From Sodiomyces alkalinus F11 (taxonomy: Eukaryota; Ascomycota; Sordariomycetes; Glomerellales; Plectosphaerellaceae), in assembly GCF_003711515.1 (NCBI RefSeq), contig NW_021167080.1, positions 3,322,155 through 3,386,154 of the forward strand: a stretch of DNA of 64,000 nt. The letters run 5' to 3'. A program made the translations under genes and the position numbers. Every line of letters starts with the position of its first letter. Positions within the stretch are counted from its first letter, which is position 1. Under the pieces are notes generated by a model. It was not told the origin of the DNA, did not search any database, and saw nothing but the letters and a program-made list of their open reading frames with translations. Below are positions 57,707-64,000 of this stretch, piece after piece.

Positions 57707-58699
57707 ATGCCAAAAGCCGAGGCCGGTTCGCTCAAAGCGCTCAACTCGCGCATGAAGGCCAAAGGCCTGCAGCGACTGCGCTGGTACTGTCAAATATGTT
57801 CCAAGCAATGCCGTTGCGAGAACTCTTTCAAGCAGCACTGCCTGAGCGAGTCGCATACCCGACAAATGCTCATCGTAGGCGAAGACCCGAAGAAGTACAT
57901 CGAGGAGTTCAGCAACAAGTTCCTTCGGGACTTCCTACAGCAGCTGCGGACGAGCCACGGCGAGAAGCAAGTTCAGATCAACCAGTTCTACCAGACGTAC
58001 ATCGCGGACAAGGAGCACACCCATATGAACGCCACCAAATGGCCGAGTCTCACTGAGTTTGCCAAATACCTCGGCCGCGAGGGCATCTGCCGGGTCGAGG
58101 AGACCGAGAAGGGAATACACATCGCGTGGGTCGACAAGTCTCCCGAGGCGCTACGGAGACAGGAAGCCCTCAGGCGGAAAGAAGCGCAGGACAGGGGCAA
58201 CGAAGAGGTCGAACAGATGCTCATCCGAGAACAGATCGAGAGAGCGCGGAAAGCAGAACAAGCGAAGGGGGACAAGGCGAAAGAGGAAGAGAAAGACCGC
58301 GTGTTGAATAGGCAAGAGGGGGACAAGATTACGCTTTCCTTTGGCGCAAAGACAACGACTCCCACAAACCCGAATGCCGGCTCATCCAAGAACGCGGAGG
58401 GCCAAGAACAGCCAGCAGTGGACAAACCGCAGAGCGCTTCCAACAGGCCTGGACTGGGCGGGGGGTTGTCCCTCAAGGCGGTGGCCAAACCGCAGACCAA
58501 AAACGTGTTTGCGGCGGCCAAAAAGAACGCGCTCGCTGGCGGGGCCGGCACACCAAAGGGCACCAGCGCCTTCGAGCCACCGAAGAAAATGAGCGAGACC
58601 GAGAGGATAATGAAAGAAGACATGGAACGGATGGAGAGGAAGCGGGCAAGGGAAACGTCCGGATCAGGGGCACCTTCCTGGAAGAAGCAGAAGACCTGA
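57707..58699 (+). CDS. kin17: Kin17/Rts2-type zinc-finger nuclear protein
   Basis: Single-exon protein of 330 residues. The start at 57,707 is chosen because MPKAEAGSLKALNSRMKAKG is the conserved family N-terminus and the ATG has a GCCACC context; an upstream in-frame ATG at 57,668 would only add a non-conserved extension. The zinc finger WYCQICSKQCRCENSFKQH with SESH follows at residues ~26-50, then the Kin17 core (FSNKFLRDFLQQLRTSHGEK, YIADKEHTHMNATKWPSLTE, KYLGREGICRVEETEKGIHI, WVDKSPEALRRQ), a Lys/Glu-rich coiled coil and a low-complexity C-terminus with basic clusters ending in WKKQKT. Family members act in DNA replication/repair and splicing-associated complexes. The C-terminal KOW module of animal Kin17 is absent, as in other fungi. 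Confidence 0.93.
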   Translation: MPKAEAGSLKALNSRMKAKGLQRLRWYCQICSKQCRCENSFKQHCLSESHTRQMLIVGEDPKKYIEEFSNKFLRDFLQQLRTSHGEKQVQINQFYQTYIADKEHTHMNATKWPSLTEFAKYLGREGICRVEETEKGIHIAWVDKSPEALRRQEALRRKEAQDRGNEEVEQMLIREQIERARKAEQAKGDKAKEEEKDRVLNRQEGDKITLSFGAKTTTPTNPNAGSSKNAEGQEQPAVDKPQSASNRPGLGGGLSLKAVAKPQTKNVFAAAKKNALAGGAGTPKGTSAFEPPKKMSETERIMKEDMERMERKRARETSGSGAPSWKKQKT

Positions 58700-58985
58700 T
58701 CGGTAGGTGTAACATTGGTTTTTGTAGCATAACTTTTTAGGCTGCGGGCGTTCCTTTTTTTTCTCCTTTGGGCGTGGACAGAAGGCAATGTCAAAACGAA
58801 CATGGTGAGCATGATAGATACCATTTTGCAAGATTCCTACGAATTTATCATTGCGCCTTGTCCTCGACGCCCTCGCTTTGTGCACGGGTACATCCCCCAA
58901 CGCCCTGGTGAAAAAGAAAAAAAAAAAAGCAGCGTAATCAACCGGATATCGTCCTCTCTATGTCGTCCTCTCTATGTCGTCCTCT

Positions 58986-59510
58986 CTATGCACCCTCTTC
59001 CTGTTCGCTACCATCCCTCCTGCTGCAGGGTTAGTACGCGTGGCAACCCTGGCGAGATGGGAAGGCGAATTGGATATTACTTACGGGATATATCTCACTC
59101 CCGATTCCTCCTCAAGGGCAGTTCGTATCTCGTCCGGCAGCTGCCCAGACACCTTGGTCGCGTAGACTCCCCTGACGTACCCGTCTAGCCGCTGCCACTT
59201 TGCGACCCATGATCGCGATGGGTCGACGAGAGTGATCAGACCTTCGAATACCTGGGAGGTACAGCTCTCGATTTGGTCGGGTGAGCCTGCGAGGTGGAGG
59301 AACTCTTCGCAATTCGGGCAGCCTTCTTCTCGGAATCGCTGGAACGTTACGTGATGAACGGGTCAGCGATCGCGTCCTGTACTTTCCGGGCTTGGAGAGG
59401 TGGCAAGGGAGCTAGGTGGTCGTTCATACTGCAGTTGTCATGACAATGGAGCAAACCATGCAAGCACGGAGGAAGCGCTGCTGATTTGGTGCGGCGTAGT
59501 TATCGGCCAT
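58986..59510 (-). CDS. spt4: Spt4, transcription elongation factor (DSIF subunit)
   Basis: Small zinc protein that pairs with Spt5 on RNA polymerase II. Predicted 123 residues from three exons: 59,510-59,430, 59,338-59,085 and 59,022-58,986. Donors are GTATGA and GTAAGT; the second intron has a perfect TACTAAC branch site and a CTGCAG end. Exon 1 gives [13 protein letters not shown] (first Cys pair), exon 2 [17 protein letters not shown] (second pair) followed by the highly conserved [20 protein letters not shown] and [20 protein letters not shown], then SGQLPDEI; exon 3 adds the short [11 protein letters not shown] tail. The exons are too small to appear as simple long open frames. It is convergent with kin17, the stops 286 bp apart. 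Confidence 0.93.
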
Positions 59511-59721
59511 GATGGGCTGTGGAGACCGCTTCGGGTTCTGGCTTCGTAGGCTGTGGTCCCGAGAGGGCGTTGTGGCAACCGATACGTTCGTTTATACGTA
59601 GGAGAGGCTGCAGTGGCAGTATCGTTAACAATCAAGAATTCTTCTACCTCCATAAGGTAGGTAGAAGAATAAGGCTAAGGTAGGTACCTAACCTATAATC
59701 CAGATGTTAGGGTCTGATGGT
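59511..59721. other. spt4 upstream region
   Basis: About 210 bp before the repeat boundary. It contains a near-perfect inverted repeat, TTCTTCTACCT and AGGTAGAAGAA (59,637-59,670), and ends at a partial LTR, so spt4 has little unique upstream sequence. Confidence 0.5.
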
Positions 59722-59893
59722 TGTCGAATAGACCATAGTCTTTTCGATTACGTAACGGGGCCGGATTGCTATGAGTATAATCCGGGTAGACGCTTATAGA
59801 ATCTGCACTATATAAAATACGGTGGTAGCGTTTCCCTGGCGGTCTAACACAGTTATAATTATATATAATTACCTTAATTAATTTTAACCATCA
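59722..59893 (+). repeat. Partial solo LTR of the Copia-1 family
   Basis: Matches the first ~170 bp of the Copia-1 LTR (TGTCGAATAGACC start, TATAAAATACGGTGG box) and lacks the last ~30 bp. The immediate flanks are CTGATGGT on the left and ACCATCAG on the right, complementary to one another. Confidence 0.78.
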
Positions 59894-62800
59894 GATGCCT
59901 ATAGCCACCTTATCGAGGTATAATAAACTATATTATGCTAGACGTGTGGAATACCTCGCTCCTATATATCCACGCTTATTTCCCCTGCTTTTTCAGTATA
60001 GTTAGATATCCCCGTAAAGTATTATAAACTTTACTTACATAAATACATATATAATTCCGCGTACCTTATTTATATTCTAATAGTTATAAGCCCGGTGTTC
60101 TAATAAACAAAGCTATTCCGATCGATTCTATAGCTTCTAGGCTATTAAAATCCGCTTTAAGTCTATCGTAGGTAGTTTAGTTTTATTAGTAATATCCGCC
60201 TGCTTTTATTTTATTTAATCGATTTATTATTTCTATTATACCACCGTTTAAAGCGTTTAGTATAGTTAATTAACCTTTTCCTTTATTCTATTTAACTGCT
60301 TTTTATTAGTATAATAATAACTTCCACGGTAGTAGTGCCTGTTATAGGCCTCGTAACGCTTACTGCTCTAAAAGACTAGAGGCCTTGGATTAAAGCCGTG
60401 ATAACTATCGCGCACTCCTATAATCTCGCTAACCTTATTAATCCCGATCTCAAAGAGGCTAAACGGCCTAAGCGCCGTATTCGAACCGATCCACTATAAC
60501 CTCCTACTATAGCTAAAGAACGTAACGCTACTAATTAGGATATACTATTTAAGATCTAGTAGGTGAAAGAGGATCGGTATAAGGCTAAAAAAAGGGGGAT
60601 TTAAGCACTCTATAACTATATCGCGAACACGGTTAGCCCTGCTTTAAAGGATTAGTACGCCGGTAAAAAGGAAGTTAGGGATATCCTGTATACCCTTAAG
60701 ACGCACCTTGAGCTAATAAACGCCGCCTAGAAGTCACTGATTAAGCGATATTAGGAGGAATATATATAAAATATTAGGTAAATACCCTATAAGCAATAGC
60801 TAGAGGACTTTCTTAAGCTATGCCGGGATACTAAGACGTATAAGGTTAATGCCTATAATACTAAGGACGATTAAATTAACGGCTTCTTTAACGCTATTAG
60901 GAGCGTTATACTTAAATAGTCTAAGGGTAAATTTATATACCTTATAACGCTTAAGGAAAAGGACCTACCTTCGATATAGTTTATTATAGAGTAGTATATA
61001 ACGTGGCTTTAACGCTATTACCTATACCGACTTAATAAGAAGCCTACAGTATTATCCTTTTATACGGTAACCTTCCTAGGTAAGGATAAAGAAGGTAAGG
61101 ATTAACAAGTATAATCGGGATAATAGGGTAACTAACCGTCTAACGAATAGAAGAACGAGTGGTTATACGACTACCGTATTAAGAAGAGGAGTAAGTATAA
61201 TTATAAGCCCTTATAGAAGTGCCTAAACGTTAACAAGGTATATAGGAAGAAAGGATATATACCTTTAAAAGAGATCTTAGAACGCGTTAACCATATTATT
61301 AAGACCTAGGATAATAAGCGTTAAAAGAGATCCCGGGAAAATATCGAAAAGAACGCTAAAAGCCTAAAAATGAGTGCTAAAAAGGACTCTTAGAAGTTAT
61401 AGCCGAAAGAATCGTTAACAGAGGTATTTAATTTTATTAATAACTAGGATAATGATTTAGATAAGGAATCCTATAGGATGTATTCCTTTCTGTAGCTAAA
61501 CGGTAACGTTAGCAGTAACCTCTTTAATTAACTACTAATCGACTCCGGCACCTCGAGGTATATTACTAACTAACGACACTTACTATAGGACTTCGAACCT
61601 GCTATAAAAGAGTATCGTTTTTGAACGGGTAATAGAGAAACTAAGCTAGTTAAGGGCTATAGCAGGATATAATTAGAAGTGGACGACGAATATAGTAATC
61701 CCTTTATTTTAGTGCTAAATCGCGTTACTTTTATATAAGACTACCTAATGACCTTAATCGCGACTAGAAGATTAAAGGAATAGGATATTGTTTTTAATTC
61801 CGGCCTTGAAGTACTGAAAATAGCCTCTAGAGAGGGCTTATTAGCCCACCCTCTTAATAACGTTAACGATTAATAGATCCTTGTTCTAACGGATCGCTAA
61901 TAGCACCTACTAAGCAGCTTCTTTAATAGCTCCACGACGCTTACTATAAGTGTGGCTCACGCTTATTTATAGCACGAGAGGCTAGGGTATACCGGCGCTA
62001 CTGCCCTCGAAAAGATAGGGAACGCCCTCGCCGGTAGCGTTATTAAAGGAAAAGGTCCTCTTATGGTAGACTATAAGGCTTACGCCCTTAGTAAGGTTAG
62101 GAGGCTAGTATCGAGGAGGCTAACTATATACCGGCCGATAAGGCCGTGGTAGAGGGTAGAGGTTAATTTCTTTAGCCATAATAAGGCCTATAACGGTATA
62201 AAGATTACTACCCTATTTTTCGATTTATATATATACTAGATCGTTATTAAACTTCTGCGTAACGCTTAATCAGCACTCTAGATAATAGCGAATTTTGAGT
62301 TATTCCTATAGCGATAATATAGCCTAAAGATTACTATAATCGGTCTAGATAGAGAAAGATCCTTTTAGAAAGGCCTTAACGAGTAGGCTAAAGAACGGGA
62401 TATCTTACTAGAAAGGTCTATACCGTACACGGCTACCTAAAATCCTCGAGTAGAACGCCACGGTAGCGTCGTCTTTACTATCGCGAGGACCTTCGTAACG
62501 GCCTTAGGTATTTAATAGGATATATGGCCAGAGATCCTTATTACTATAATATATCTGTATAACCTTATTCCTTATAAGGACCTTAAGTGGAAGTCTTTAA
62601 AAGAATAAATAGAGGATTAAATTAATGAATAAGGCCTAAAGAAGATCCTTACGAAGCTAATCGTTAGCTACTTAAAAAGGTATAGTTATAGAGCGTATTC
62701 TTTAACCGCTAACTACTAATAAGGTCGTAAACTTAACGCTAAGTTAGCCGAAAGAGTATATATCGGCTATTTAATCGGTTATGAACGCACTAATATATAC

Positions 62801-64000
62801 CGGATTTAGGTGTTAGAATTAGGGAGGATTCTGCGTATAAGAGACGTTACCTTTAACGAAAAACTCTTATATAAAGATCGCGATATATAGTCGCCGGTTA
62901 CCGAAGAGGCCTTCGAGTAATTAAACATGCTAGTGGATTATTAACTCTACGATCCTCTCGCTACTACTACTAACGTTAGCGATTATCTGCTTTAACTACT
63001 ACTAGAGTAGAATACTATAAGGGAGGCCATAGCGGAGGCTACTATTACTGTTACTGCTAGTGCTTCTAGGGGGGTGGATAGAAGTATAGGTTTAATAACC
63101 ACTACAGAATCTGCAGAAGAATAATAATAGTAGGAAGATTAACCTGCTAATTAGGAGGCACGTGGAATAGGGTAAATAAGCCCTATAACGCCGTATATGC
63201 CTCCGGCGGCACCTGCTTTAACGTCTTCTACAACTACACCTATAATTATACCCCTAACAGCACCTATATTCCCTCCTCTAATAACTATAAACAGTCCTCC
63301 TACACCACTAACCGGAACTACGGATCTACCGCCTATTTTTAAACAAGCTAACAAGGGTAACGATGCCGAAGATCAATCTAACGATACGGCCGTAACTGGC
63401 GATATCGTCGCGATAGGATTATTATCCCCTAATTAATCGGTTCTTAACGAGGAACTAACCACTGCCGCCGCCGTTAATCCGGTATCTACGGCTCCTGCTA
63501 TGGCAGAGCCACCTGCTATAGCTAAGTCTCCTTAAATCTCTTTTTCCACTGCTATAGCTAACTAACCTGCTTCTATAAGCAGAAGAAACCGCCCTCCTAT
63601 TATTCCGACAGCCGCTACCGACCGGCGTACCCGTAGTAGGCGTCTAACCGACCGTTATACCCCTCCTTCCTTTTATACCTTCTATAACTAGATTAAGATA
63701 CCGAAGAAGCCGCTGCTACGCCGCGATATACCTAAGGAGCCTCTAAACTAGTCTTAAATACTAAAAAGTTCCCATAAATTAGAATAGATTAAGGCCGCCT
63801 TATAGGAGGTCGGTATGCTTAGGTTAATAGGCACCTTTAAACGGTGGGAATAGTCCCACTAGCAAGAATATAGCTCGAGACTATCTAAATTAGTTCTAAG
63901 GCCACTAGACCTTAAATAGGTTTTTAAGTATAAGGTCGATCCTACTAGTTACGTTAATAAGTTTAAGGCATACCTATACATTTAAGGGGATTAATAACTA
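59894..64000 (+). mobile_element. Copia-3, 5' part of a Copia element running off the window
   Basis: AT-rich LTR-like sequence (about 59,920-60,080) is followed by a primer-site-like AGTTATAAGCCCGGTG (60,083-60,098) and then gag, protease, integrase and the very start of RT on +. RIPped. Its 5' LTR boundary is not defined and its 3' half lies outside. Confidence 0.72.
60380..64000 (+). pseudogene. Copia-3 gag-protease-integrase and RT start (RIPped, cut by window edge)
   Basis: Gag at about 60,400-61,150 (EERYKAKK-type basic helices, IPYKQQLEDFLKLCRDTKTY). The protease near 61,537-61,575 has LLIDSGTSRYIT (DSG intact). The GAG-pre-integrase motif AHAYLQHERLGYTG is near 61,945-62,000 and the integrase start VNFFSHNKAYNGIKI near 62,160. 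A Thr/Pro-rich linker covers about 63,190-63,700 (open pieces remain there), and the RT begins with LDLKQVFKYKVDPTSYVNKF near 63,910-63,970. Stops are at Gln positions. Confidence 0.75.

Noticed and set aside
57988..58824. 278-residue minus-strand open frame opposite kin17
   Set aside because: Shadow of the strongly conserved kin17 coding strand.

Overview
The window reads as a filamentous ascomycete (Pezizomycotina, probably Sordariomycetes) chromosome segment. About 50 kb is a nest of transposable elements degraded by repeat-induced point mutation (RIP), and about 9.3 kb (50.4-59.7 kb) is an intact island of ordinary intron-containing fungal genes. The evidence for RIP is direct. When the element proteins are read in their best frame, almost every internal stop is TAG or TAA where a Gln codon is expected, Trp codons have become stops, and the cysteines of zinc knuckles have become tyrosines. 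All of these are C-to-T at CpA or G-to-A at TpG. The host genes are free of this.

Layout. (1) 1-19,403: one Gypsy (Ty3, chromovirus) element, here called Gypsy-1 copy A, running on + and broken by two insertions: a 5.3 kb LTR element (2,191-7,472) and a 6.65 kb LINE (7,502-14,151). Target-site duplications were found for both. (2) 19,557-25,193: a complete but RIPped Copia element (Copia-1). (3) 25.2-28.0 kb: fragments, AT-rich sequence, an 18-bp tandem repeat and a tRNA-like Pol III unit. (4) 28,062-29,417 (-): a decayed NLR-type (HeLo-like N-terminus plus NB-ARC) gene whose two introns can still be resolved. (5) about 30.3-33.3 kb: a 5'-truncated Copia (Copia-2) carrying a 678-bp PIF/Harbinger-like MITE that is not RIPped. 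(6) 33,346-50,427: a three-level nest in which a TIR element was split by Gypsy-1 copy B (33,936-50,247, pol on -), itself split by a second chromovirus, Gypsy-2 (35,317-42,646, pol on +). (7) 51.7-59.5 kb: host genes for a seven-transmembrane receptor-like protein (+), a cutinase-family esterase (-), a p24/emp24 cargo receptor (-), Kin17 (+) and Spt4 (-). (8) 59.7-64 kb: a partial Copia-1-type LTR followed by a third Copia (Copia-3) that runs off the right edge.

The most unusual signal is that all four large retroelements with a readable interior (Gypsy-1, Gypsy-2, the 5.3 kb LTR element and the LINE) carry a long decayed reading frame on the minus strand of the window or antisense to pol, outside the replication genes. 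In Gypsy-1, Gypsy-2 and the LINE it lies antisense and downstream of the polymerase, and it encodes a coiled coil, in two cases with a Cys cluster. The other main observations are LTR/primer-site self-complementarity suggesting self-primed reverse transcription in both Gypsy families, an apparent sparing of CpApC sites by RIP, and a set of insertion junctions that gives a relative history of the locus. Coordinates of decayed ORFs are approximate; LTR, TSD and intron boundaries were read base by base.
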